DNA of 64,000 nucleotides from NCBI GenBank assembly GCA_010909725.1, contig JAACMV010000021.1, forward strand, positions 475,497 through 539,496, read 5' to 3'. The notes below the pieces were generated by a model, which ran no database searches, was not told where the DNA came from, and was given only the letters and a program-made list of their open reading frames with translations. The position numbers were made by a program, and so were the translations under genes. This DNA is from Picochlorum sp. 'celeri'. Taxonomy: Eukaryota; Chlorophyta; Trebouxiophyceae. Below, piece after piece: positions 12,048-21,363 of the stretch. Numbering within the stretch: position 1 is the stretch's first letter; every line of letters begins with the position of its first letter.

Positions 12048-13415
12048 ATGGTTTCTGTGTCAGCAGCAAGAGGAACTGAAGAGCCTTGTTCTTGCTTTCA
12101 CTGTGGAACCCTTGTTATTCTGGACGTTCCTGTCGGAAGTGCTGTAGGGGTTGACCAGTATGTATATACAGTTGGAGAGTCGTTCAAAGGAATAAAGCAT
12201 GTGCCTCATGGGACACATGTTGTGTCATATGCAGCATATGACGCTATTGGATCCAGGTTTGGGCCTGTGACGGCCATGTTTGTGGAGGTTCCAAAGGTGG
12301 AGCGGTCTGATGACGACAGATGCGCTGGGATGGATCATGATACTGCGTGGATGGTTGATAGCGCATTGCATGGGCCTGTGTTGGGTTGGAAATGGAATGG
12401 TCAGGAGGAGATACTGGAGCGCATCAAAGAGGATTCCCCAGATATGGCAAGAGTAGAGGGGATGGTTCGTGAACTGCGATGGGATAGAGAGTTGGGGTCA
12501 TATGTAACCATGCATGCGGTGCGAGGACAGGAAGGGCCGACAGTATCGTGGAGAGCGCATGAGGAATGGATGGGCCTGTCTGGCTATATTGACAGTCGTG
12601 TGTTGAAGAGAGTAGCTCCTACAGGGGGGAATGTGTGCATCATTGCTGAAGGGGACCATACACTCCTTCGCCAAGATGGAAAACATATAAAGACAGAGGC
12701 TGAGGTTGCGTTGGATGAGCAGTTGAAGGACTCCACTGTAGAGATGTCTCACAGTGGGGCCTCGCATGCAGGTCGGTGTCATTTCACTCCTGTTCCACAA
12801 CTGATTAAAAATGCCAATTTGAGTCCTGAGGATTTGACGGCATGGAATATGGACAAGTCAAAAGCATTAGATGCCCTTCTGAAGGATCATTTTGGGAATG
12901 ATGAGTCGCTCTTCTTGGGTGAGTTTCAATTCTCTTTCATCTCCTTTCTTCTTGGGCACTCTATTGAAGGGTTTTTACAGTGGAAACATATTCTTGCGCT
13001 GCTTTTCAGTTGCGAAGAAGCAGTCACGTGTGGGAGGAAATGTTTATTTAAAAATGCGTTACGCATCATATACGACCAACTTTCGTTCAGTTTTCATAAG
13101 AGTAATAGTAGTAGCAAGGGCGTTCGGCACAATAATGATCTCGGACCATCTGTCAATAATGCTGGAGGAGATGCTGTTTTTGAACAACTTTTAGAAGACA
13201 GTTTCTTGAAGAAAAAGTCTGTATCATTCATACGACGCATAGAATCGGAAAGCGATGCCTTTGATCCGGACCTGTATTCACGTGTTGTCAGCCTGGGCCG
13301 ACTGATATCATCCTCACTCTCTTGGGAATGCGGTCCAGTACAAGATGTGGGGATATCCGCACTCTTGGATGATGAAGATGGCCCAGTTATTGTCAATATA
13401 GATGAATTTTTATGA
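12048..13415 (+). CDS. AAR2: AAR2, U5 snRNP assembly factor
   Basis: 455 residues, no intron. The N-terminal beta-rich domain has the conserved run T-L-V-I-L-D-V-P-x-G ... F-K-G-I-K-H-V-P-H-G-x-H; the C-terminal helical domain has L-L-G-E-F-Q-F-S-F-I-S-F-L-L-G ... W-K-x-I-L-x-L-L, both hallmarks of AAR2. AAR2 binds Prp8 in cytoplasmic U5 snRNP and is exchanged for Brr2 in the nucleus. The frame extends 14 codons upstream to a GTG; the first ATG is 12048. A Cys-x-x-Cys pair (C-F-H-C) near residue 20 is not typical of the family. It converges with FES1 with a 13-bp gap between stops. Confidence 0.9.
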   Translation: MVSVSAARGTEEPCSCFHCGTLVILDVPVGSAVGVDQYVYTVGESFKGIKHVPHGTHVVSYAAYDAIGSRFGPVTAMFVEVPKVERSDDDRCAGMDHDTAWMVDSALHGPVLGWKWNGQEEILERIKEDSPDMARVEGMVRELRWDRELGSYVTMHAVRGQEGPTVSWRAHEEWMGLSGYIDSRVLKRVAPTGGNVCIIAEGDHTLLRQDGKHIKTEAEVALDEQLKDSTVEMSHSGASHAGRCHFTPVPQLIKNANLSPEDLTAWNMDKSKALDALLKDHFGNDESLFLGEFQFSFISFLLGHSIEGFLQWKHILALLFSCEEAVTCGRKCLFKNALRIIYDQLSFSFHKSNSSSKGVRHNNDLGPSVNNAGGDAVFEQLLEDSFLKKKSVSFIRRIESESDAFDPDLYSRVVSLGRLISSSLSWECGPVQDVGISALLDDEDGPVIVNIDEFL

Positions 13416-13428
13416 TAGGAAACTATTT

Positions 13429-14639
13429 TCATCGAATGATGAGTCGCATCTCGTGTGCATCCCTGGAATCCACAGTCTCTCGCTTCAACATTGCAAGCAC
13501 ATCCTTGGCTGCAGCAACTCCGTCTTCAGCAGCTCCCCAATCCTCTTCTGGACACACATCCATTCTCGCAAGATAGAGTTCCACACCTTGGATGATTTCT
13601 GATTTCTGCAGACCACGAAAAAAAAAAAAAGTCATGACATCCATCTACACTACGACATGCTTCCATCCATCATGGTGCTCCACCTACATGAGTCGGTACG
13701 CATATACCATGCATCCCCAAAACTTTGGTCACTTCTAAAGCAGCCGCCTGTACATCTGGGTCGTGTCCATCATCGCTAATAACCTTTGTCAAATACTCTG
13801 GCAACACATGACCAAGGGCATCCACTTCCTGTCTATCAGCAGAAGAGTGACTCAAAGCATACTGAAGAATCTGAAGACATTTCCTGATAATTCTCTCATT
13901 AGTACTATTGTTCTCAGCACGCATCATATCGATCAATTTTGTTGCACCGTGATGCTCTGAAAAGTATTCGTGCAACTTCTGACACCCTCGTATAAGACAC
14001 GATACTGCAAGCAGTGCCTTGAGCCGACACGAATCATCATCAGAATCCAATAAATTCCAAACATGCGGCATCACATTTCCATTGTAAAAGCTTTCCTGAA
14101 CCTCTGGATTATTCTGTGCACATGTTGCTATAATCTCTGCAGCCCTCCACTGCAGTGAAGGGATGTTGCTGTCCATGACATTCAACAACGTCGATAATCC
14201 CCCAATGGTGGATAAGTCTTTTGCCTGATCGATACTTTCAACTAAATCCTGCAACTCATCCAGCATAGTCTCCTTCTCTTGAATGGAGGAACACTCCTCC
14301 CCATCCAAAGCTTCTTTGATATCCACCATCCTCTTTCCAAGATCCACCATGGCATTCTTCAGTGCATCCTCCAACCTACATAGAGATATAAAAGTGCATC
14401 AAAAGGCATTTCGTCATGAGAATGATACAATCTGCCATCAACATACCACTCTTTATCAGCCTGTGACAAGGCCTGTCCTTGTTGGTACGAAGACCCAGCC
14501 TCCTGATACTTCATACTCCATTCAAATAACCCTATAAGATGTATAACACGTGAATGGATGGTCCATATGTGTATCCGACATGGAAAATCCGCGCACCTTT
14601 CCAAAATGGCATGGCCTCATTTCCGTCTTGTTCCGCCAT
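13429..14639 (-). CDS. FES1: Fes1/HspBP1-type Hsp70 nucleotide exchange factor
   Basis: complement(join(13429..13605, 13688..14375, 14447..14531, 14597..14639)); introns 65, 71 and 82 bp; 330 residues. Exons 1-2 encode the Fes1 N-terminal motif (P-F-W-K-G-L-F-E-W-S ... D-K-E-W); exon 3 encodes the armadillo-like core (LQWRAAEIIATCAQNNPEVQ, RLKALLAVSCLIRG). The fourth exon adds a helical tail (G-V-E-L-Y-L-A-R ... A-A-K-D-V-L-A-M-L). The last acceptor is preceded by a 14-16 base T tract. The phase at all three joins is consistent and the total length is a multiple of three. If intron 3 is retained, the protein stops 15 codons into it. The protein promotes ADP release from cytosolic Hsp70. Confidence 0.88.
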
Positions 14640-14962
14640 TGTTTGAATCTATATTGCACAAGGATACTCCAAATCTACTATATATGTGTATAATATTAAA
14701 TTTGAATGGGTTCACGGGCCAATGTGCAATGTTATGTGTCACATTCTAACGAAAATTCTAGAACCCTCCATGCAGATGACCCAACTGGAAAAGAAGACAT
14801 GGAAAACTTTTACTTGGATACAGGAGGCTCACAACAAGCGCTCAACATCGTCACAGCAGGCTTGTATATGATCTTTTAGGGTATACTGATGCGTGTTTGC
14901 GACTCGTTGATATGAGCTTTTACAGCCACAGGTATATAGAATACAGTGATACTATGAGGCAC
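14640..14962. other. Intergenic region
   Basis: 323 bp between the 5' end of FES1 and the 3' end of the secreted coiled-coil gene, both on the minus strand. It is AT-rich (for example TATATATGTGTATAATATT at about 14678) and likely the FES1 promoter. Two short forward ORFs here look spurious. Confidence 0.35.
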
Positions 14963-16204
14963 TCAAACGATGGGTAAAGGGGTCACCCAAGGAGGAATCA
15001 GTAGGTTTTCTCCAATACCCGCATAATCAAGAAGTGAGGTGATTTCTGGCAAATCTTCAAAGCAGAGGGCCTCCGCCGTGTACTCGAGACTGAATGGGGC
15101 ATCCGCACTCCAGTAAGATTCATTGGTCGTGGGGGTTGCTGAGGAACCCCCGGCAGCCACGACATCTGGCACGCATGTCACCGTGCTATCCGTATAGTCT
15201 TCACTTATGGTGAGGCTTGGGAAAGTAGCCAGCTGCGTGGCACCGGTTGCTGGTCCATCTACAAACAAAACTTGCAAGTCTTCCAAATTTCCTCCAGTCT
15301 GGTAGTTGATGCGGCAACTTCCACTCAAGAGTCGCCATCCGTTGGGGCAACTGGCAACAATGTCATCAATGCCACTATTATTATAGGGAAGTCGTGATCC
15401 TGGGGCAACATCTGTAGTGCTTATTATAGAGCTGACGTTGAGCAAGTTATTGATTGCCTCAGTTGCCGTGACACCTGTGGCGTTTTGGAAAAATATTGTA
15501 CGCAATGTCCCAGCGCTGAGGAGCACCTGTCGTAATTCCAATTGATCTCTCATCTCCTTGGTGACGTTACGCAATACGGCAAGATTAGCCTCGTTTGCAG
15601 TGACGGTAGCCTCCAATGTGGCTATATCAATTTCATTCCCATCAAATGCAGTTTCAAGAGAACTAATTGTAGCATTGTTCTTAACAATGGCTGCGGCAAG
15701 AGCAGCGAGCTCTTCTCCACACTTTTTAGCAGTCTGAATAGCGATTGGTGCCAAGACACGCCCCTCATCATCTTGCATTAGTCTCCTTCTCAAGTTGCTC
15801 AGAGAAGCATCAATATCAGAGATTTGGATCACCTGGTTGATAACTGCTTCGAAAGTATCACCCACTGATGGGAATGTAACTTCATCTCGAATCCTATCCA
15901 TAACGGAAAAGATTGTATTGTTCAGGTCGCCGAGCAGGCCGAATTGATCATTGATAGTATTGGTATTCTCATCAGCAAGCTCTTGCAATGTCTCGGTTCG
16001 AGCAGTATTTGCTGGGATACGTGACTGAAGGACATGGATGCGGTTTGTATTGTTTAGCACCTGAGCTTTGAGTAGAAGCGTGCTCTCAATCAAGTCTTTC
16101 GACATCTGCTTGCCAAACCCAAGCCTTGAACTCTCCTCTTGTCCGTAGGCGTGATGTCCCGCGAGAACGACGAGAGCCAGGACAACGATTGACACTCTCA
16201 CCAT
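14963..16204 (-). CDS. Secreted coiled-coil protein with C-terminal Cys motif (A)
   Basis: 413 residues from ATG at 16204; an upstream ATT/TTG-type extension would hide the signal peptide and is rejected. Signal peptide M-V-R-V-S-I-V-V-L-A-L-V-V-L-A-G-H-H-A-Y-G then a long heptad-rich region with many N-x-T/S sequons, then a compact C-terminal domain beginning with A-S-C-P-N-G-W-R ... C-R-I. The same Cys spacing (C-P-x-G-x-R-x6-C-x-I) occurs in the divergent neighbour at 16754, so the two are probably paralogues. No enzyme motif is visible. It may be an extracellular matrix or cell-surface protein; the family is not recognised. Confidence 0.75.
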   Translation of the reverse strand: MVRVSIVVLALVVLAGHHAYGQEESSRLGFGKQMSKDLIESTLLLKAQVLNNTNRIHVLQSRIPANTARTETLQELADENTNTINDQFGLLGDLNNTIFSVMDRIRDEVTFPSVGDTFEAVINQVIQISDIDASLSNLRRRLMQDDEGRVLAPIAIQTAKKCGEELAALAAAIVKNNATISSLETAFDGNEIDIATLEATVTANEANLAVLRNVTKEMRDQLELRQVLLSAGTLRTIFFQNATGVTATEAINNLLNVSSIISTTDVAPGSRLPYNNSGIDDIVASCPNGWRLLSGSCRINYQTGGNLEDLQVLFVDGPATGATQLATFPSLTISEDYTDSTVTCVPDVVAAGGSSATPTTNESYWSADAPFSLEYTAEALCFEDLPEITSLLDYAGIGENLLIPPWVTPLPIV

Positions 16205-16753
16205 GATGACTGTATTTCTGCACACGAACAACGAATCGGTAATGGCCTGAGCAGTATAGTACAGGCGAGCAAGACGCGTGGTCAAAGACCTCCGCAGCTT
16301 CTTCACCCGGTCACGTAACCAACAACCGAGCGCGGGGATCTCTTCAATGCAAACTCAAACGCACATACTTTGTGAATGAAAAATATAAAGTTCAATTATA
16401 ATATCGTTTTTGCCTCTCGGAACGGCAATCTATGTTCGATACAGCCGCTGCCGCAAGATGTTAACCGACTTGTTGCCTCGTTGACGTCGTTCGACCAAAC
16501 AAGGATCTGAGTCATCTTGCCATTATACTGGTTACATTTCTCAACATTGCGCAAATTTTGCTAATAAAAATACATCTATCAGTTCAAAGACATTTTTTGC
16601 TCTTCTGCATCGGCTAAAAGGTATGCATGTATCATGACGCAACGGTCAGCGTCCCCTCCGAGACTCGCGAGCCAATCGGCCTTGTTTTTCTTTACGGTAC
16701 ATCGATACTATGAGGTAACCACCACCCCTGAGCTTTTGAATTATTTGCAGATA
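16205..16753. promoter_or_regulatory. Divergent promoter region of the secreted coiled-coil pair
   Basis: 549 bp between two divergent starts of probable paralogues. It contains AT-rich stretches (around 16380-16410 and 16550-16600). The segment TTATTTGCAG just before the ATG at 16754 resembles a splice acceptor, so a 5' UTR intron is possible. A shared promoter could co-express the pair. Confidence 0.4.
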
Positions 16754-17551
16754 ATGATGGCTTCTTTGATTTCCGTACTCGTGATGGCAACGGTACTATG
16801 CCTTCACCCACGCCACCAGGTGGTTGGGGCCATGAGCGACACCGCGCCCCGGCGCATGCTATTGCAAGGGGAAGCTCGAGGAGTGATTTCTGACGTGAGG
16901 GAATGCACGAATACGTATCTTTCTATGAAGGCGCTCTCGGATTCAAACAGTGAGAGGCTCACGTTCCTTGAAGCAGGCAATGCTTTGAATACAGAACAGT
17001 TGAACAATTTGACAGAGAGGATTGCCCTGACCTCTGCTGATTTGGTGAGGACATCAGTGAACATTTCCGAGATGCAAATGACCTATAGCACATTGTTTCA
17101 GGATTTGTTGCTGTTCACGAGTGACATGCTTGGGTTGGAGAATGATGTGGTCCAGTCACAAGCTCAACTGGATGCGTTGCAGAACATTCAAACTGTGAAT
17201 CAGACAACATATGACTTGAGAGTCTATTCGGCATCGCCTGGTAATGAAATTGCTTCATCTGATATCTTTGTATCTGAAGCGGCATGCCCATCTGGGTTGA
17301 GACCAATCAAGGTAGACTGCGAAATTCAGAATCTCCTTGAATCAAGCTTTATTGATGTGTCAACAACAAATCCAATCACTGGACCCCCGTCCCAGGCTCT
17401 GTTCAGACAAGATATGGATGCATCTAGTGGAACATGTGCATACCAGGTGTATTATATTGATGCAGATGGTGTTCAGCAAGACATTGCGTACGCCTCAACA
17501 ACAGTCCCGCCAATTGCTGTCACCACAACAGTCGCATGCAGGGCTGCATAA
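16754..17551 (+). CDS. Secreted coiled-coil protein with C-terminal Cys motif (B)
   Basis: 265 residues from the first of two adjacent ATGs. A signal peptide (ASLISVLVMATVLCLHPRHQVVG) is followed by a heptad-rich segment with several N-x-T/S sequons, then a C-terminal domain starting A-C-P-S-G-L-R ... C-E-I with the same C-x10-C spacing as the divergent neighbour, and three further Cys. The reading frame extends 40 codons upstream in an unlikely leader. Function unknown; extracellular or wall-associated role inferred from the signal peptide and sequons. Confidence 0.75.
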   Translation: MMASLISVLVMATVLCLHPRHQVVGAMSDTAPRRMLLQGEARGVISDVRECTNTYLSMKALSDSNSERLTFLEAGNALNTEQLNNLTERIALTSADLVRTSVNISEMQMTYSTLFQDLLLFTSDMLGLENDVVQSQAQLDALQNIQTVNQTTYDLRVYSASPGNEIASSDIFVSEAACPSGLRPIKVDCEIQNLLESSFIDVSTTNPITGPPSQALFRQDMDASSGTCAYQVYYIDADGVQQDIAYASTTVPPIAVTTTVACRAA

Positions 17552-17715
17552 GTCTGCATGTGTGCCACATTCTGGAATGTAATATGCGATATTATCAATA
17601 CATTGGTTTTTTAAACTCTTACTCGTTGATACTTGCAAAGCATACATCATCGTTACAAATCAGCATGACACCTGTGAATTCATGCAAAAAAAAAAATAAA
17701 TCCGCTGATATAGTC

Positions 17716-18594
17716 TTATTCCAAAATCCCCTTGACATACTCCATACCCTTCTCATACAAATCCAATTCTTTCCTAAACCTTTCAATCTCCTCCTCATCC
17801 CCTTGCACAGTGATGTCTGTTGTCTTGTCATCATCAGATGTCGTCATCTTCACCTTGAACTCCTCTGTTCTCTCTGCATTCTTCAAGTAATACGCTCCAG
17901 CTGCTGGACTAATCAGGCACATCAAATACCACCAGTTGCCTCCAAATGGCGCAGCAATGCTCAAGACAAGAGCCGTGCTTGCTAGACTAATAGCCGTGTA
18001 TAAAACCAATGCTGCAGCTTGTCCCAGACTTGCTCTATAATTCCCTTCGAATACGATGACTTCTCCCGTAGACTTGACCGTATAGTTGTAGTTTTTAAAA
18101 TAACTGAAAATTTGTCTCGCTCTGGTATCCAACGGCATGTGCCCCTCCACAGCTGGACCATCCACTTCAAACGTCTTCCTCTTGATCTTGGCCTTTGGTG
18201 ATCTCTTGATCAGGGACCACAATCCAGGCAGGGTCAACAGAAACAATCCCAGACTGACATAATAACTGGACGCCGGTGGACTTCCAGTGACCGCATCGCT
18301 TGCGAATGCCACATCCGGTTGTATGCACAAGAGTGAAAAGAGGGCCAGAGCAGCAGTAGTGGTGTGACGTTGCTCCTGGACCTCCACAGCATGTTGCTTT
18401 TCCGCTCGAACCGCGATCCCTCCGGAGCGACGTGTAACTATGAATATTTCTCTTTCTTTTCTTGGTACAGAGATGGTCTTTCTTGCTGGCAAACGGTGTC
18501 CTGGCAGAGCACTCTGAACGAGGGAGGGCCTCACACCACCACACCTCACTGCATGCATCCTTGATACCTGCATTCTACCACACAATGCACTCAT
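17716..18594 (-). CDS. CCB1: CCB1, cofactor assembly of complex C (cytochrome b6 heme ci maturation)
   Basis: 292 residues from ATG 18594; the frame is open further upstream but with low-complexity content. N-terminal transit peptide, then a hydrophobic segment with A-F-A cleavage-like site, then the CCB1 core: S-Y-Y-V-S-L-G-L-F-L-L-T-L-P-G-L-W-S-L-I-K-R-S, two TM helices around A-L-V-L-Y-T-A-I-S-L-A-S and N-W-W-Y-L-M-C-L-I-S-P, and the closing Y-x-K-G-M-x-Y-V-K-G. CCB1 acts with CCB2-4 to attach heme ci to cytochrome b6 in thylakoids. It shares a divergent promoter with RPS14. Confidence 0.92.
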   Translation of the reverse strand: MSALCGRMQVSRMHAVRCGGVRPSLVQSALPGHRLPARKTISVPRKEREIFIVTRRSGGIAVRAEKQHAVEVQEQRHTTTAALALFSLLCIQPDVAFASDAVTGSPPASSYYVSLGLFLLTLPGLWSLIKRSPKAKIKRKTFEVDGPAVEGHMPLDTRARQIFSYFKNYNYTVKSTGEVIVFEGNYRASLGQAAALVLYTAISLASTALVLSIAAPFGGNWWYLMCLISPAAGAYYLKNAERTEEFKVKMTTSDDDKTTDITVQGDEEEIERFRKELDLYEKGMEYVKGILE

Positions 18595-18952
18595 AGTATA
18601 CAATGTACTTTGTATATCGCAAGAATCATGCCATCCTGGGTGACATGGGCATGGTGGGTGTATGGTCGTGACCATACCGCCAATCCTTCCCATCCAATGG
18701 CTGGCGTGATGGGAACTTGTGGATGGATTGGAGATCCTCCTGCCACCGTAGTCCATGTCACAACATAGCACCTCCTACACCCATGCGAGGCATTCATAAC
18801 ACAAACTAAATCCTATTTACATTACTGTATCAGCCCCGAGTTGTGGAGGCCACCTTTCTTTCGATTGTGCCCTGCCCAACATTGAACGCTCGAATTACCG
18901 TCACGGGCTCCCGCGCTGATTTGATTTACTCAATTTGACAGATATATAAACA
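18595..18952. promoter_or_regulatory. Divergent promoter region, CCB1 / RPS14
   Basis: 358 bp. A TATA-like GATATATAAACA sits immediately before the RPS14 ATG (18941-18952), so either the 5' UTR is very short or this is not the TATA box. No other site is recognised. Confidence 0.4.
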
Positions 18953-19545
18953 ATGGCTCCAAAAGTGAAGAAGGCTCCTCAGGAGAATGTGAAAATCGGC
19001 CCAGCCACCAGGTAGGTGTCTTGAGAATTCTGGCGACGGCGGAGGCTGTTCGAGCAGCTTGGAGGCTGGTTGACATGCCTCGCTTTAACTGGTGTTATAT
19101 TGTCACATAAAATTATGTGTTTAACTCATCGTCTGTATGTATGTGTCTCTGTAGAGAGGGTGAGCTTGTCTGGGGTGTTGCACACATTTTTGCCTCTTTC
19201 AATGACACATTCGTCCACGTGACTGATTTGTCAGGAAAGGAAACTTTGTGCCGTGTGACTGGTGGAATGAAGGTGAAGGCTGATCGTGATGAGTCTTCCC
19301 CATACGCTGCTATGCTTGCTGCCCAGGATGTTGCTGTAAAGATCAAGGACCTGGGTGTCAATGCTTTGCATATCAAGCTTCGCGCTACTGGAGGAAGCAG
19401 AACAAAGACTCCAGGACCAGGAGCTCAGTCTGCCTTGAGAGCTTTGGCTCGTTCTGGTATTAAGATTGGTCGTATCGAGGATGTGACTCCAATCCCAACA
19501 GATTCTACCAGAAGAAAGGGAGGACGCAGAGGTCGCCGTTTGTAG
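18953..19545 (+). CDS. RPS14: 40S ribosomal protein S14 (uS11)
   Basis: join(18953..19011, 19155..19545); 143-bp intron after the R codon (AG|A); 149 residues. The sequence is the typical eukaryotic cytosolic uS11: [10 protein letters not shown] ... [25 protein letters not shown], and the basic C-terminus [11 protein letters not shown]. It is part of the 40S platform. Full length, no anomaly. Confidence 0.98.
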
Positions 19546-19853
19546 GTGTCTTGTTTGTGTCTTTGCATGCAGTCTTTCGATTTCCATGTAAATCATTTCT
19601 TCTCATAGTAGTATCGCATTGTATCTCTTTATGAGATGACAGTATCTATGTATGCTTCTTTCAAAGAAAAAAAACACAACCCATGGTACAGGTAGTAGTA
19701 GTGCTAGGGTGACGATTGGACCATCCTAGAGTGGCTTGGATTGGGTTGCCTCGATCCAATCAATCGAGGCACGATCGTCTCAAACAAGAGTATAAGAATC
19801 ATTTCCTATAATCATATCTCATAGGTTTATACAGAAGCATCAAGATTGTGACA
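19546..19853. other. Intergenic region upstream of the fasciclin gene
   Basis: 308 bp: 3' UTR of RPS14 and promoter of the fasciclin-domain gene. It contains a perfect 9-bp inverted repeat (listed separately) and direct/inverted copies of ATTGG/CCAAT near 19714-19760. Confidence 0.4.
19747..19771. repeat. Inverted repeat (9-bp arms) upstream of fasciclin gene
   Basis: TGCCTCGAT - ccaatca - ATCGAGGCA; the arms pair perfectly across a 7-nt loop. It lies about 83 bp before the fasciclin ATG, compatible with a promoter element or a 5' UTR hairpin. Confidence 0.5.
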
Positions 19854-20575
19854 ATGAACAGACATGCACTCATCAGCCTGGCCCTCTGTGCCATGGGCCT
19901 CTTCTTCTCCACTGGTATGACGTAATTATCGCATTCTCATCCATATATACTATTCTTTATCGCCCCCATATTTCTATAGGACGTTGTCAATGCACCGGAA
20001 GCGACTCATCCATTGTCGACATTGCTGTGAGCAATGAGAACTTTTCAACCTTGGTGGCTGCTGCACAGGCTGCCAACATTGTGGACACTCTGGCAGCGGA
20101 CGGTCCTTTGGAAGTCTTTGCCCCAACAGACGAGGCATTTCAAAAGGCACTTGCAGCTCTTGGAATCACTGCTGACCAGCTGTTGAGTCAGACCGACCTG
20201 CTGAGAAAGATTCTTGCATACCATGTGGTTGCAGATGGAGCTGTCTGCAATGGAGCACCTGATGGCGTTTTGAATACCTTGTTACCAGGGCAGACTCTTC
20301 AAGTCGACGGAAGCACAGTCACAGATGGTCTTGGCCAACAAGCCACAATCACTGCCACAGTGCCAGCATCCAATGGCCAGATCTTTGTCATTGATGCTGT
20401 CTTGCTCCCAGAGACGGATGGTGCATCTCCTGCACCCGAGGTGGACGATGATGGCTGCGTCGTGGAGAAGAACAATGTGAACACAGGATATCAAGAATTT
20501 GGTGGACCTAATGATCCAGTCAAATGCAGGGTAATCGAAAACAGTGTCAACACGGGCGTCCAGGTCTTCAATTAA
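19854..20575 (+). CDS. Secreted single fasciclin (FAS1) domain protein
   Basis: join(19854..19914, 19980..20575); 65-bp intron just after the signal peptide; 218 residues. Signal peptide M-N-R-H-A-L-I-S-L-A-L-C-A-M-G-L-F-F-S-T-G, then one FAS1 domain with the H1 motif (L-E-V-F-A-P-T-D-E-A-F) and the H2-type end (G-Q-I-F-V-I-D-A-V-L-L-P). After the domain comes an acidic linker and two copies of a 15-residue motif, C-x-V-x2-N-x-V-N-T-G-x-Q-x-F, at about 180-194 and 203-217; the protein ends one residue after the second. FAS1 proteins are adhesion or matrix proteins. Confidence 0.88.
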
Positions 20576-20693
20576 TCAGTTCAAAACCTCTTCCTGTTTA
20601 TTATTAAGGAAGGAGCATTCATGTCGTATGTAACACAAACCCAAACATAATGGAACAAGAATTCTATTTTCATATTTAATTACTACTGGATAC

Positions 20694-21362
20694 ATGGTAG
20701 TGATTCAAGGGGCTGGTCGCGCAGGAGGAGGGGGATCTGCTCTAGAATTGTACTACGTTGCTGTCGGAAGCCAGGACGCCGTTCTGGATACTTTAATCGA
20801 ATTGATCATCGCTTTAAAGTATGAAGATCGTTCTATTAGTATAGTAATCTGCTGTGGATCAAGGGATCACGTGGATGACGTGACACGGGCAGTCAAGGAC
20901 CAGGTTGGTCAACGAGTTGGGGGTGTGAACCTGTGGTGCTTGCATTCGGATTTGGGTGAGCGGGATGTGATGGCGTATGCGAATCAGTTCAAAGATATAT
21001 CAAAGCAGAATGCGCTACTAGATTGGCATGATGCCATGGATCAGGAGAGCACCTCGTGTTCTTCTGTGAGACATCCTGTACATGTTTTGGTGACATCAGA
21101 TGCACCACTTCAGACACTGATTAAAATGAATTCAGCCCCATTGGCTCCGACGGTGATGATCCATTATAATCTTCCTCGTCGTAAAGAAGATTATAATAGG
21201 AGGAATGGGGTGATACTGGGGAGTAGGAGTAGGAGTGAAGGCAAACGGGTGGCAATTTGTTTTGTTGAGGCATCACGACTGGAGGAATTGCATCAGTTCG
21301 AGGATTTTGCGGAGCGGAGTTTGAAAGAAATGCCTGTACATGTCAAGGATATTTTTGAATAA
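20694..21362 (+). CDS. eIF4A-like helicase C-terminal lobe only, degenerate
   Basis: 222 residues. It aligns by eye with the second RecA lobe of eIF4A-type DEAD-box helicases: a Y-Y-V-A-V start, motif IV-like V-I-C-C-G-S-R, a L-H-S-D-L segment in place of M-H-G-D-M, V-L-V-T-S-D-A for V-L-I-T-T-D-V, H-Y-N-L-P-R for N-Y-D-L-P, and the E-M-P-V-H-V-K-D-I end. The ATP-binding N-lobe (motifs Q, I, II, III) is absent. Motif V lacks A-R-G-x-D and motif VI (H-R-I-G-R) is N-R-R-N-G. It is therefore unlikely to hydrolyse ATP; a regulator or decaying copy are both possible. The stop is one base from the stop of the convergent esterase. Confidence 0.7.
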   Translation: MVVIQGAGRAGGGGSALELYYVAVGSQDAVLDTLIELIIALKYEDRSISIVICCGSRDHVDDVTRAVKDQVGQRVGGVNLWCLHSDLGERDVMAYANQFKDISKQNALLDWHDAMDQESTSCSSVRHPVHVLVTSDAPLQTLIKMNSAPLAPTVMIHYNLPRRKEDYNRRNGVILGSRSRSEGKRVAICFVEASRLEELHQFEDFAERSLKEMPVHVKDIFE

Positions 21363-21363
21363 A

